The notes: generated by a model from the sequence alone, not told the origin. Shown: positions 16,764 to 24,778, numbered from the stretch's first letter. The stretch is 52,658 bases of DNA from Chloroflexota bacterium (GCA_028873795.1 JAPPNP010000018.1:1-52658); one strand, 5' to 3'. Made by a program: numbers and translations.

Positions 16764-16845
16764 GTCATTCCGAGCGGCAGCGAGCAATCTAAGGTGCCGA
16801 GAGAAGGCACAACGTCCTTGGATTCCTCACTTCGTTCGGAATGAC
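16764..16845. repeat. Dispersed repeat, family D copy 2 (complete hairpin form)
   Basis: Starts GTCATTCCGAGCGGCAGCGA and ends with the inverted form (TTCGGAATGAC), giving an imperfect stem over about 82 bases with AAGG..CCTTGGATT in the middle. It appears to be the full-length form of the family. A shorter GTCATTCC echo lies just before it at 16741. Confidence 0.75.
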
Positions 16846-16904
16846 ATTCAGAGTGGGCAAAGACGAAACTTGGGGCCGCGTGGAGCCGGAACGCTCAATG
16901 GAAT

Positions 16905-17333
16905 TCAGTCTTGCTCGGGCGAGGCGTCCACCTCCGCGCGCGGCGGCGTGATGAAGTCGCACCTCGGACCGGTGGCGCGGCTGAGCCTTCGATCGAGCGT
17001 CACGATCGGATAGTCGAGGGCCTCGGCCAACGCGACGTACCACGCGTCGTAGCTGGTTACGTTTGCGCGCAGCGCCCACACGCGCTCCGCGTACGGGGCG
17101 AACGAAAACAACGCAATGTCCAACCGCAGCATGTCCCGGTGGCTGGCGGTGGCTTGCAGCGTTGAAATCCGGCCGGAGCGCTCCATCCGGCGCAGGATGT
17201 TGCTGGTCTCGGCGAATACGAACTCCGGACTGGCCAGCGGCCCATCGGCGACTGCTGCTCGTGCCCACTCTCCCTCGGGTCCCGCATCGACCAGAGCCGT
17301 GGTGAGGACGGATGCGTCGACGACGGCCCTCAC
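16905..17333 (-). CDS. PIN-domain toxin (VapC/FitB-like)
   Basis: 142-residue PIN ribonuclease. Acidic site positions are seen in MRAVVDASVLTTALV (Asp6), FVFAETSNILRRM (Glu), TSYDAWYVALAEAL (Asp) and IVTLDRRLSRA (Asp). The C-terminal tail beyond the PIN fold (PPRAEVDASPEQD) is short and acidic. The GTG start overlaps the antitoxin stop (GTGA), the usual coupling in vapBC operons. Confidence 0.92.
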   Translation of the reverse strand: MRAVVDASVLTTALVDAGPEGEWARAAVADGPLASPEFVFAETSNILRRMERSGRISTLQATASHRDMLRLDIALFSFAPYAERVWALRANVTSYDAWYVALAEALDYPIVTLDRRLSRATGPRCDFITPPRAEVDASPEQD

Positions 17334-17566
17334 TTCCGGTCCGCGTCGCGGGCCTCGAGGATTTCTGACGCCGTCACGCGCGTGCCGGACGCTGCCACGC
17401 GTCGGCGCACCTCTTGCACCCAGACGTCGTTGGAGGGCCGCGACGCGATGCGCTCCAACTCACCGCGCAAGAACTCCTGCATGGACTGGCCGCGACGGGC
17501 CGCGCGCGACGCCAACTCGTTGCGCACCTCGTCGCGAACGTTCCTAATGGTGATCTGAACCGGCAT
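17330..17566 (-). CDS. Ribbon-helix-helix antitoxin, FitA/VapB type
   Basis: 78 residues. The N-terminal ribbon-helix-helix reads MPVQITIRNVRDEVRNELAS then RAARRGQSMQEFLRGEL, a FitA/Arc-type DNA-binding domain. The C-terminal tail should wrap the PIN toxin. A long perfect palindrome lies immediately upstream of the ATG (17571-17599), as expected for autorepression by the toxin-antitoxin complex. Confidence 0.92.
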   Translation of the reverse strand: MPVQITIRNVRDEVRNELASRAARRGQSMQEFLRGELERIASRPSNDVWVQEVRRRVAASGTRVTASEILEARDADRK

Positions 17567-17570
17567 ACCA

Positions 17571-17599
17571 GCATAGTGCCAGCATTGCTGGCACTATGC
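17571..17599. promoter_or_regulatory. Palindromic operator of the vapBC-like operon
   Basis: Arms GCATAGTGCCAGCA and TGCTGGCACTATGC are perfect inverted repeats of 14 bases around a single central base. It ends five bases before the antitoxin ATG. It likely overlaps the promoter or ribosome site and binds the RHH antitoxin dimer pair. Confidence 0.8.
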
Positions 17600-17680
17600 A
17601 AGCGCCGAAGCGCCCTTCGCGCGTCCGGTTGCGGCGTCGAGGCCTTGTCGCGAATGGTCGCGACGCCTCCGTGCCCCCGG

Positions 17681-18190
17681 CTAGTTCAGATCGGACGCCC
17701 CGTAGCCCGACAGGGTGTGGATGGGCATGTTGTGCCGAATCGACGCGTCGGTAATCACGCGCTGGGTGCGAGATGAGGTGGCCGACTCGTCGAGCAACAG
17801 GTGCAGGATGCCCCTCAGCACGCCAAACGCCCTGCGGGGGGCCACTTGCAGGCCCGTCACCACCAGACGCGCCCAGCGGAGCGGAGCAGCGGGACGCCGC
17901 GGCAACGCTGCCTGTGACCTGACGACGGGCTGATAGCGGCGGACCACGCCGGAGGCGTAGCGCCGCGCGCCTGCCGCCTTGCGAAAGTCGGAATGGCCGT
18001 TGGCCCTCGACACGTAGAACCGTGTCGGCCCCGCGAAGTCAGCGTTCGGCGGATGGCCCCACGCATTCGCCCGCTCACGCCTTTTTCGTGCGACCCACTC
18101 GCCGAGACGGTCGGCAAGACTCAGCAGATACTCAGCACGGGTCGTTCGGGAACTGCCCCCGGCGCATCCCACGAGAGCACCTGGAGATTC
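17681..18190 (-). pseudogene. Possible 3' remnant of an unrecognised gene
   Basis: Open minus-strand frame of about 170 codons with no convincing start or family match. It is rich in Arg and Ala, as a C-terminal fragment might be. A palindromic repeat at its 5' side suggests loss of the front of the gene. It could also be non-coding GC-rich sequence. Confidence 0.25.
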
Positions 18191-18197
18191 AACCTGG

Positions 18198-18224
18198 CTG
18201 GAATCCGGCCGGCGTCGGAATGAC
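18198..18224 (-). repeat. Palindromic repeat, family A (diverged, minus orientation)
   Basis: On the minus strand it reads GTCATTCCGACGCCGGCCGG then ATTCCAG. It has the same ends as other family A copies but an altered loop. Confidence 0.6.
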
Positions 18225-18246
18225 GGACGGGTGCGCAAGAGTCTCC

Positions 18247-18594
18247 CTATCCCACCGTGCCGTCGTGACGCTGGTGCAGCAGCACCAGGTTGCCCTCCGG
18301 GTCCCTGATCGCGGCGCTGGCGCACCAATCGTTGCCCTGCGGTCCGGCCACCACCTCCACGCCCTTCGCCCTGAGCTCTTCGACCGCGTCGCTCACGCTG
18401 TCGACGGACAGCGCCACGCTCACGCCCTCGACCTCCGCCGCCAGCGCGATCGTCGTGTCGCCGGCGGCCAGCTCCACCCATTCGTCGCCCCAGGCCTCGC
18501 CGACCGGCATCCCGAGAGCGTCGCGATAGAAGCCCAGCGCGCGGTCCATGTCGCGCACCTGGATCTGAACAAAGTCAACCGCTCGCACCTTCAT
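18247..18594 (-). CDS. VOC-family protein (glyoxalase/bleomycin-resistance fold)
   Basis: 115 residues, a single vicinal-oxygen-chelate module. Characteristic pieces are FVQIQVRDMDRALGFYRDAL, GMPVGEAWGDEWVEL, VDSVSDAVEELRAKGVEV and the closing IRDPEGNLVLLHQ. The first metal-ligand His is replaced by Gln (FVQIQV), and Glu in DPEGN is kept. A true glyalase-type metal site is therefore uncertain. The internal ATG is chosen; the upstream in-frame codons add a non-family extension. Confidence 0.85.
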   Translation of the reverse strand: MKVRAVDFVQIQVRDMDRALGFYRDALGMPVGEAWGDEWVELAAGDTTIALAAEVEGVSVALSVDSVSDAVEELRAKGVEVVAGPQGNDWCASAAIRDPEGNLVLLHQRHDGTVG

Positions 18595-18746
18595 CGCTTG
18601 CTCGCATCCCGTGCGCGTCCCCACGTCGCACCGATGCTACACCGGACCGACAATCGGCGGCGTATTGGAAGGGCAATCCCTCGTGGCTACCCATCTGACC
18701 GGCCGCACGGGCGCCCACTAGGGACGCCCCTACAGGCAAACGTCCA

Positions 18747-18774
18747 CTGTAGGGGCAGCCCTCGTGGCTGCCCG
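18747..18774 (+). repeat. Dispersed repeat, family C copy 3
   Basis: Exact copy of the 28-base element at 10151 and 10246. A degraded copy (CCCTCGTGGCTACCC) lies about 70 bases before it, with an inverted GGGACGCCCCTAC between the two. Confidence 0.85.
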
Positions 18775-18781
18775 TGCGCCG

Positions 18782-20419
18782 TCAGTCGAGCGGGTCGAAA
18801 TAGGTGAAGTCGGTGCCGAAGCTGTCCATGGCCTCGACCTCGGCGCCGCGCAGGCGCACGCGGATGTCGCGGGTGCGGTGTTTGAGCACCAGCTCCCGCG
18901 TGGGCAGCGACGCGTGCAGCGTGACGGCCTGATTCGGCGTCGGGTTGGGGAATTCCAGGTAGCCGCCCGAGAAGCGCCGCTCGATTCCAGCCGGCTCGAC
19001 TTCGATATCGCCCGCGCCGAGCCATTGCGGAATCCGCACCGCGAGCGGCCCACGGCGCAGCGGCGTGACCCGCAGCACTCCGTTCGAATAGTTGGACTCC
19101 ACCCGCGCATCGGCGGTGGCGTGGTCGAACCACAGGTTCACGCGCGTTGTGTCGCCGTCGCGGCGCACGGCATCCACGAACGCCTCGCAGAGCGATCCCG
19201 TGGTGCCGGCCACGATGTCCCAGCTTGGCGCGACTTCGGGAATTCCAATCGGCCGGTGCGCGTAGGGCGCGCAAAATCCGAACATGCCCAGCGCGCGATC
19301 GGCCACGTCGCGGCGCGCGTCGCTGTCATCGGGTTCCGGCGGCGACCCCGTGAACGACGTGTCCCGGAATTGCGACGGCAGGATGTGCGCGCGCAGCATC
19401 TGCTCGGCGTCGTCGTAGTAGCTCGGGTAGCCGCGCCGCGCCAGGATCAGCGCCGTCTCCAGCATGTCGCCCGTGTTGTTTAGCTCACCCTGGTCGGGAT
19501 TGCGGCCCGGGTCGCTTCGCTCCATCACCCAGCCGATCTCGGTGCGGATGGTCCACAGCCCCCCGTCGTAGAACGTCCGCACGCGCTCGAGCAATGCCGT
19601 GTCGTCGGTCAGGTCGGCCAGCTGCGCCAACGACGACATCACGCACGTGGTCGAGTGTCCGTGCGCCCCGAAGCGTTCCCACTCATATGAACCGTCGGCC
19701 AGGAAGGCTATGTCCAGTGCGTGGTCCTTCAACGTCTGCGCCAGCTCCAGCGCCGCGTCCGATCCGGTCGTGCGGACGTACTTGACCAGCGGCCCGATGG
19801 CTCGACCCACGCCCTCGACGAAGGTCGGGCGCGCCTGGAAGTCCAGGCCGGACCGCCGATTGAGTGACGCCAGGTCCCAGCCGCCGTCGGGCGACCAGAA
19901 CTCCTGGATCGTGGCGATGCATTGCTCGGCAAGCTCGGCTGCCTGGTCGTTGCCTCGGTCGCGCACCAGCGCGTTGAGCCCATGGAATCCCTCCCGGATG
20001 CTGTGCTCGTCCACTTCCACCAACGGTCCGCCCATCTCCCGCCGGTTGCACGGCAGCGGCACCGGCCCAGTGAAGGAGAACAACGCCCCCCGGGTGTGCT
20101 TGGCGATGGCCTCCTCGTCCACCGGCGTGCCCGTGACCTCGGCGGCCCGCAGCATCGCTTCCAGGTGACGGCCCGACACCTGCACGGCGCAGTGCCAGGG
20201 GCTGAAGCCGAACCACCCGTCGGGCCACAGTCGCGAGTACATGAACGGCAGATCGTCGTCGTCCGCGTTGAAGCAGCGGGCCATGGCGCGCGTGCCCAGC
20301 TCGATGGCGCTGCGTATGTCCGTGGTGTTGACGTTCCCCACGCGACGCGGGCCGCGCCCATGCGGCGCGGGCGCCGGGGCGTCGTGCGGCTGCGCGTCGT
20401 CGGAGGCCGACCGGACCAT
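18782..20419 (-). CDS. Six-hairpin glycosidase-like protein (GH127/DUF1680-like)
   Basis: 545 residues. The N-terminal two thirds are helix-rich with features of (alpha/alpha)6 glycosidases: EFWSPDGGWDLASLNRRSGL, HGHSTTCVMSSLAQLAD, LWTIRTEIGWVMER, GELNNTGDMLETALILARRG and MFGFCAPYAHRP. The C-terminal third is beta-rich (VNLWFDHATADARVESNYSN, VRIPQWLGAGDIEVEPAG), as in GH127 beta-L-arabinofuranosidases. The GH127 zinc-cysteine motif is not obvious, so activity is uncertain. No signal peptide, so cytosolic. AGGAG lies just before the ATG. It follows the phytanoyl-CoA dioxygenase-like gene by 24 bases. Confidence 0.65.
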   Translation of the reverse strand: MVRSASDDAQPHDAPAPAPHGRGPRRVGNVNTTDIRSAIELGTRAMARCFNADDDDLPFMYSRLWPDGWFGFSPWHCAVQVSGRHLEAMLRAAEVTGTPVDEEAIAKHTRGALFSFTGPVPLPCNRREMGGPLVEVDEHSIREGFHGLNALVRDRGNDQAAELAEQCIATIQEFWSPDGGWDLASLNRRSGLDFQARPTFVEGVGRAIGPLVKYVRTTGSDAALELAQTLKDHALDIAFLADGSYEWERFGAHGHSTTCVMSSLAQLADLTDDTALLERVRTFYDGGLWTIRTEIGWVMERSDPGRNPDQGELNNTGDMLETALILARRGYPSYYDDAEQMLRAHILPSQFRDTSFTGSPPEPDDSDARRDVADRALGMFGFCAPYAHRPIGIPEVAPSWDIVAGTTGSLCEAFVDAVRRDGDTTRVNLWFDHATADARVESNYSNGVLRVTPLRRGPLAVRIPQWLGAGDIEVEPAGIERRFSGGYLEFPNPTPNQAVTLHASLPTRELVLKHRTRDIRVRLRGAEVEAMDSFGTDFTYFDPLD

Positions 20420-20443
20420 TAGCTCCTCACCAAGCGCCGACGC

Positions 20444-21472
20444 CTACGACTCGTCCGAGGCGGCTTGTGCGGCCAGCACGGCTTCCGCCCGCTCGCGCAG
20501 CTCAGGATCGTCACGCGCGATGATTCGCTCCAATGCGCCGATGGATTTCTTCTCAAGCTCGGGCGGCAGCGTGCCGTCTTCGAATTCCTCCAGCGTCAGC
20601 GCGTCGACCTGCTCCAGATGGACATCGTTGACGTCGGCGATTGTGGTCTCCAGGTCGCCCCAGTAGTACTTCAAGTCGTCAGACTCCCAGCCGGCGTAGA
20701 CCTCTTCCCACGTCGTCACGCCCATATGCGGCAGCAGGCTCCGTTGGAGCACCGGTTCGCGGGCGCATTGGTAGCGGCCGTCGATCGACAGGCGGATCCG
20801 GTCGCCCGTCACCGGCAGGCCCTGATGCACCGTCAGGCTGTGAAAGATGAGGGCGTCGCCCTGGCGAAACTCGTTGGTCGCCCAGGCGCCCTCCAGCGGA
20901 TCGATCACGGCAATGCCGCCCGCGCCGAGCGCCGGGCGATAGTCGTAGACGCCCCGCCGGTGGGAGCCGGCGGCAACTGCCAGCCCACCCATCGAGGCCG
21001 GCAAGTCGTGCAAGGGAAACCAAGCCGTGTAGACGTCGGCCGAGCCCTGCACGTGGGGAAAGTCCTGGTGCGGGGGCGTGGTGAACATCTCGCGCTGCGG
21101 AAACATCACGCGCGAGATGATGCTGGGATGCGCCAGCACCGGAGGGTCGAGCAAGGCCTCCATGACCCCAAGCAACGCCGGCTCGAGCTGCAGCGCGTGG
21201 AAGGATTCGAGCAGGTAGAGCCGCGCGTAGGTGTCGTTGGGGATGCTCCCGCGACCCTCCGGGATGCCGTCCGGGTTCACCAGTTGGTCCCGGTAGCCCT
21301 CGGCGTCGGCGTAACCCAGGTCGCGCAGAATCTCGAGAAACTCCAGCCGCACGCGCTCGAGATTCGCGACCGGCAACAGGCCGCGAATGAAGAGGTAGCC
21401 ATCGTCCTCGGCGCGGGCGCGCAGGCGGTCGGCATCGCCGACGAGGTCGGTCGAGTCGCGAAACTCGTTCAT
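20444..21472 (-). CDS. Phytanoyl-CoA dioxygenase (PhyH)-family protein
   Basis: 342-residue Fe(II)/2-oxoglutarate oxygenase of the PhyH family. The iron triad is visible: His135 and Asp137 in PPHQDFPH and the distal His216 in SLTVHQGLPVTGDRIRLSID, whose Arg would bind 2-oxoglutarate. The C-terminal tail (from about 260) is acidic and helical and is not needed for the jelly-roll fold. PhyH relatives of this kind hydroxylate many small substrates, so the product cannot be named. It is co-directional with the downstream glycosidase-like gene and likely in one operon with it. Confidence 0.9.
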   Translation of the reverse strand: MNEFRDSTDLVGDADRLRARAEDDGYLFIRGLLPVANLERVRLEFLEILRDLGYADAEGYRDQLVNPDGIPEGRGSIPNDTYARLYLLESFHALQLEPALLGVMEALLDPPVLAHPSIISRVMFPQREMFTTPPHQDFPHVQGSADVYTAWFPLHDLPASMGGLAVAAGSHRRGVYDYRPALGAGGIAVIDPLEGAWATNEFRQGDALIFHSLTVHQGLPVTGDRIRLSIDGRYQCAREPVLQRSLLPHMGVTTWEEVYAGWESDDLKYYWGDLETTIADVNDVHLEQVDALTLEEFEDGTLPPELEKKSIGALERIIARDDPELRERAEAVLAAQAASDES

Positions 21473-21525
21473 GGCGCTACGCGTATTGCAGGCGGTGACG
21501 GCAGCGATGATAGCGCCGCGCGGGC

Positions 21526-22083
21526 TCAGTCGCTCGCATCTCCCGCGGGCGGCCAGTCGCTTTTGAGCACCGCGTAGTAGGCGTCGTCGACGCGCAGGCC
21601 ATGCGCGACGCGGTTGTCACGCACTTCGCCGACCTGGACCATGCCCACCTTCTCCAGGACCCGCCGCGACGCGGCGTTGCGCACGTCCGCGCGGGCGTAA
21701 ACGCGCTCGAAGTCGGTGCTGGCGAACACGGCGTCTACGACGGCGCTCACGACTTCGGTGGCGTAGCCCTGGCCCCAGCGCGGCCTGGCGATGGCATAGC
21801 CGACCTCCGCGTGGCGGTTCTGCGGGTCGGGCCACAGCCCGATGTGGCCAATCAGCTCCCCGTCCAGATCGGCTGCCCACCACGACGGGTCCTTGCCCCA
21901 GTCGTCCACCAGCCGCCCGATGACGAATTCCTCCGCGTCGCGGCGGGTATACGGGAGCGGCAGAGGGAAATAGCGGGCCCACTCAGCGTCGTTGCAATAG
22001 GCCTGGCGGGGCTCGATATCGCGCAACTCGAACGGCCGCAGGGTCAGTCGCGGCGTGCGGATGGTGCGGGGAAGACCGTTCAT
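21526..22083 (-). CDS. GNAT acetyltransferase, RimJ/RimL type
   Basis: 185 residues with the order typical of RimJ/RimL acetyltransferases: TPRLTLRPFELRDIEP, the strand GELIGHIGLWPD, GYAIARPRWGQGYATEVVSA (the acetyl-CoA-binding R..G.G.A) and VRNAASRRVLEKVGM. It transfers acetyl groups to an amine of a protein or small molecule. The ATG at 22083 is chosen; upstream codons pass through a family B repeat and are not coding. Confidence 0.93.
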   Translation of the reverse strand: MNGLPRTIRTPRLTLRPFELRDIEPRQAYCNDAEWARYFPLPLPYTRRDAEEFVIGRLVDDWGKDPSWWAADLDGELIGHIGLWPDPQNRHAEVGYAIARPRWGQGYATEVVSAVVDAVFASTDFERVYARADVRNAASRRVLEKVGMVQVGEVRDNRVAHGLRVDDAYYAVLKSDWPPAGDASD

Positions 22084-22129
22084 TTCGCGCAAGCGTAGAC
22101 CATTCGAATGCGCGAATCGATCCGGCGAA

Positions 22130-22151
22130 GGGGCGGGCTTCAAACCCGCCC
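22130..22151. repeat. Palindromic repeat, family B copy
   Basis: GGGGCGGGCTTCAAACCCGC plus CC, in the gap between the DtxR regulator stop and the GNAT start. Confidence 0.8.
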
Positions 22152-22189
22152 GCCCCCGCCAAATGGATCGCCTGCCCCGCCGCCGCGTC

Positions 22190-22858
22190 CTACTCGACCG
22201 GCAGCACAAACACCCGATCGGAGACCGGCCGACCCAGGTGATGGATCTGGTCGCCGATGCAGATTTCGAGCGGGCCGTCAAAGGGCAGGTGTTCACGCAC
22301 ATGGACGCGCACGCCCGGCACCAGGCCGATCTCGGTCAGATAGGCCAGGATTTCCCGGTCGCGGTCCGACACGCGGGCCACGGTCACGCGTTGCCCGGCG
22401 GCGGTGGTGGTCAGCGTCACCGACGCGTCGTCCACGGCCTCGAGAGCCTCGGTCGGAATCAGGTCTCCGTGGGGATCGGTCGTGGGGTCCGACACCCGGG
22501 CTGCGATGCGGCGCTCCAACTCTTCGGAAATCGCGTGTTCCAGGCGGTCGGCCTCCTGGTGCACGTCGTTCCAGTCGTAGCCGAGGAACTCCACCAGAAA
22601 CCGTTCGATCAAACGGTGGTGCCGCACCATTTCCAGCGCCAGGCGCTCACCGTCGGGCGTCAGCCGCACGCCCTTGTAGCGCACATAGTCCACCAATCCG
22701 CGGGCGTGCAGCCGCTTGACCGCCACGGTGACCGAGGCCGGCGAGTTGCCGGCCACCTCGGCCACGCGGCCCATCGCGATCTGGGCGCGCGCGCCCCCCG
22801 CGTCGTAGATGGCGCGGAGGTGGTCCTGGTCGCTCTCGGTCAGTTTTGGTGCGGCCAC
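22190..22858 (-). CDS. DtxR/MntR-family metal-dependent repressor
   Basis: 222 residues in the normal three-part layout: N-terminal winged helix (1-65, with SPASVTVAVKRLHARGLVDY as recognition region), metal-binding/dimerisation domain (70-140, with EMVRHHRLIERFLVEFLGYD and the HQEADRLEHAIS ligand region) and a C-terminal SH3/FeoA-like domain (150-222). It represses metal-uptake or oxidative-stress genes when Fe(II) or Mn(II) is bound. It is divergent from the thioredoxin-like lipoprotein gene. GTG start, with GAGGA about ten bases upstream. Confidence 0.93.
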   Translation of the reverse strand: MAAPKLTESDQDHLRAIYDAGGARAQIAMGRVAEVAGNSPASVTVAVKRLHARGLVDYVRYKGVRLTPDGERLALEMVRHHRLIERFLVEFLGYDWNDVHQEADRLEHAISEELERRIAARVSDPTTDPHGDLIPTEALEAVDDASVTLTTTAAGQRVTVARVSDRDREILAYLTEIGLVPGVRVHVREHLPFDGPLEICIGDQIHHLGRPVSDRVFVLPVE

Positions 22859-22958
22859 CGGTCCGGCTTCCTCGCTATAGTGCGAGGGCGTCTGTGCGAA
22901 TGAGTCACGAGGGTATCAGCTTGCCGCCGCCGGACAGTGGGCGTCGGTGAGGCGCCCA

Positions 22959-23897
22959 ATGCCCGTGGTCCTCTCGCGCCGGCGCCTGCTCCTGGGCCTG
23001 GGGATCGCCGTCGCGGGAGTCGCCATCGGGGCCTGCGGCGAGCCGGCCGAGCGCCCCGATGTCAACGTCTTCCTCACGGCGACGGAGTTCGTGGTCGGCC
23101 CCAACCGGTTTCCGTTCACAGTGGTCACCAACGACGGCGTCGGCATCGACCGGGCGGCGGTGGACATCCGCTTCTCGCTGCTCGACGGTCCGGCGACGCA
23201 CTTCAAATTCTCGCGGCCTGCCACGTCGTTCGAGATCCGCAACACGACCCCGCACATCCATGCCGATGGCTCCGTCCACATGCACCTCGACCGACGCGGC
23301 TACTACGTGGTCGAGCCCGCCGAGTTCGACACACCCGGCATTTGGTCCGCCGAGCTGACCGTCGATCCGCCGGATGCCGAGGCATTTCGGGCGCGAGCCG
23401 CATTCAACGTCATTTCGCAACCCTCGGCGCCGGGCGTTGGAATGGCCGCGCTCCCGATCGATCACCCCACCATGCAAGGCGTCGCCGATGTCGAGCGGCT
23501 GTCCAGTGCGGAGGAGCCCGTGCCGGACATGTACGCCGTCACCGTGGCCGACGCGCTGGCCGAGGAACGCCCGCTGGTCGTGCAGTTCAGCACCCCGCGG
23601 TTCTGCGTCTCGCACATGTGCGGCCCGGTCTACGAAGAGGTGGCGTCGTTGCACGCGACCTACGGCGACCGGGTGCGCTTCATCCATCTCGAGCCCTTCG
23701 ACCTGGCCGTCGCCCGCTCCGAAGGGCGGCTGGTTCCCACCCCTGCCTTCCAAGCTTGGAACCTGCAAACCGAGCCCTGGACGTTCGTGATCGACGGCGC
23801 CGGCGTCGTCAGCGCGAGATTCGAGGGACTGGTGAGCGCCACGGAGCTCGAAGCCGCACTGCAACGTGTAGTTGGCTCGGTCGGGACGGGGTCGTGA
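22959..23897 (+). CDS. Thioredoxin-like lipoprotein
   Basis: 312 residues. A twin-arginine-like SRRR and hydrophobic stretch lead to the lipobox VAIGAC, with lipidated Cys26 predicted, so it is exported and membrane-anchored. Residues 35-150 form a beta-sandwich-like domain with a His cluster (HIHADGSVHMHLD). Residues 185-305 resemble a thioredoxin fold with a C-x4-C site (Cys216 and Cys221 in FCVSHMCGP), then TPAFQAW and WTFVIDGAGVV. GAGG six bases before the ATG fixes the start. The His-rich domain and the adjacent DtxR regulator suggest a redox or metal role outside the membrane; this is inference. Confidence 0.78.
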   Translation: MPVVLSRRRLLLGLGIAVAGVAIGACGEPAERPDVNVFLTATEFVVGPNRFPFTVVTNDGVGIDRAAVDIRFSLLDGPATHFKFSRPATSFEIRNTTPHIHADGSVHMHLDRRGYYVVEPAEFDTPGIWSAELTVDPPDAEAFRARAAFNVISQPSAPGVGMAALPIDHPTMQGVADVERLSSAEEPVPDMYAVTVADALAEERPLVVQFSTPRFCVSHMCGPVYEEVASLHATYGDRVRFIHLEPFDLAVARSEGRLVPTPAFQAWNLQTEPWTFVIDGAGVVSARFEGLVSATELEAALQRVVGSVGTGS

Positions 23898-23985
23898 CCG
23901 GACGCCGCCCTCGTGCGGTCAGACAGTCATCACGCGTTGCCCCGGCTTCGCCCTGCTTGCGGCAGGCGACTCCCGTAGATCCGCG

Positions 23986-24010
23986 TAGGGGCGGGCTTCA
24001 AACCCGCCCG
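23986..24010. repeat. Palindromic repeat, family B copy
   Basis: TAGGGGCGGGCTTCAAACCC followed by GCCCG. Confidence 0.8.
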
Positions 24011-24074
24011 TACCCCGAACGCCGAACCCACGCCGTCCGCCGTTCCCACCCTCCAGGTCATTCCCTACCCGCAT

Positions 24075-24127
24075 GTCATTCCGAGCACAGCGAGGAATCC
24101 AAGGAGCAGGCGAACAAGCACAACGCC
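24075..24127 (+). repeat. Dispersed repeat, family D copy 3
   Basis: Starts GTCATTCCGAGCACAGCGAG and continues with AATCCAAGGAGCAGG. This is the half-length form. Confidence 0.7.
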
Positions 24128-24157
24128 TGTAAACGCATCGCGCCCACCGCCCCCTCC

Positions 24158-24184
24158 GTCATTCCGGCGGAAGCCGGAATCCAG
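24158..24184 (+). repeat. Palindromic repeat, family A copy
   Basis: Exact 27-base family A element (GTCATTCCGGCGGAAGCCGG then AATCCAG), directly before the start of the following membrane protein gene. Confidence 0.9.
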
Positions 24185-24196
24185 TCCGGTCAAACC

Positions 24197-24712
24197 TTGA
24201 GACGCGCCCTTTTGGCAAGGCGACGGACCGCAGCCTGGATCATTGCCGCCCTCGTCGCGCTCGCCCTCCCCAGCGCCGCCGCCGCGCACGGCGGCAGCCT
24301 GGTCTTCAGCGGCGACCGCGGCCCCTATCAGATCCGGGCCTTCGCCATCCTCAACGAGGGCTGGCTCGACTACTCCATCGACCTGCGCGAGCTCGGCAGC
24401 GGCGAGCGGGTCACCGGCGCCCAGGTCTCGATCATGGCCCTGACGCCGGACGGCCTGCTCGGCCCCTGGAACGCGATCTACACCGGCACCGTCTACGAAA
24501 TGATCGAGCGCGCCCCGGACGACGTGGACTGGACCATCCAGGTCGACGTCACCGGCGGCCCCGGATCGATCTCCTACGCACATCGCCTTCAGATCACTCC
24601 GGGCACTTGGGTCTGGCCCACGGTCGCGGTGGGCGTAGTCTTCGCCCTCGCCATCGCCGCCCACGCCTACCCCGGCCGCAAACGCCGCGCACGCGCAGGG
24701 TCACGCCAGTAG
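24197..24712 (+). CDS. Exported protein with C-terminal membrane anchor (YtkA/FixH-like?)
   Basis: About 171 residues. An N-terminal signal (AAWIIAALVALALPSAAAAH) leads to a beta-rich external domain (LVFSGDRGPYQIRAFAILNE to SISYAHRLQIT), then one membrane segment (WVWPTVAVGVVFALAIAAHA) and a basic tail. The layout recalls YtkA/FixH-like or copper-resistance-type proteins, but the match is weak. The start is uncertain: TTG at 24197 or 24212, since no ATG is in place. Its last codons (24653 on) are repeated beyond the DUF6602-like insertion. The right copy, read in the same frame, gives a longer tail ending EHAPAR. Confidence 0.6.
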   Translation: MRRALLARRRTAAWIIAALVALALPSAAAAHGGSLVFSGDRGPYQIRAFAILNEGWLDYSIDLRELGSGERVTGAQVSIMALTPDGLLGPWNAIYTGTVYEMIERAPDDVDWTIQVDVTGGPGSISYAHRLQITPGTWVWPTVAVGVVFALAIAAHAYPGRKRRARAGSRQ

Positions 24713-24731
24713 CCCGCCCCGGCGGGTTGAC
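24653..24731 (+). repeat. 79-base direct repeat, copy R1
   Basis: Covers the last codons, stop and 19 bases beyond the stop of the small membrane protein gene. It aligns without gaps to 25820-25898 with seven mismatches. The core CGCCAGTAGCCCGCCCCGGC recurs a third time at 26773. Confidence 0.88.
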
Positions 24732-24758
24732 GTTTTGTGCGTCTGCGTCCCACAGTCC

Positions 24759-24778
24759 GGCGGCACGCGTGTGCCGCC
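24759..24778. terminator. Perfect 20-base palindrome after the membrane protein gene
   Basis: GGCGGCACGCGTGTGCCGCC forms an 8-base stem with a 4-base loop, about 50 bases after the stop. There is no U-run. It may act as a terminator or repeat end. A related GGCGGCACGC lies at about 26828. Confidence 0.4.

Larger units (their letters stand above)
17600..18246. other. Region without a firm gene; possible decayed coding sequence
   Basis: 647 bases between the vapBC operator and the VOC gene. On the minus strand, 17681-18190 has an open frame with coding-like codon bias (for example AEYLLSLADRLGEWVARKRR and RRAFGVLRGILHLLLDESAT) ending at TAG 17681. No start or family is recognised, and its 5' side runs into a family A repeat (18198-18224). 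It is either a gene remnant cut by that repeat or chance. Confidence 0.35.
23898..24196. other. Repeat-rich intergenic region
   Basis: Just under 300 bases. It holds a family B palindrome (23986-24010), a family D element (24075-24127) and a family A palindrome (24158-24184). No gene is seen. The next gene begins just after the family A repeat. Confidence 0.75.

Noticed and set aside
22937-24712. One long plus-strand protein spanning the lipoprotein gene and the small membrane protein
   Set aside because: The first part is an out-of-frame shadow of the lipoprotein gene and the middle runs through repeats. Only the last 171 codons look real.
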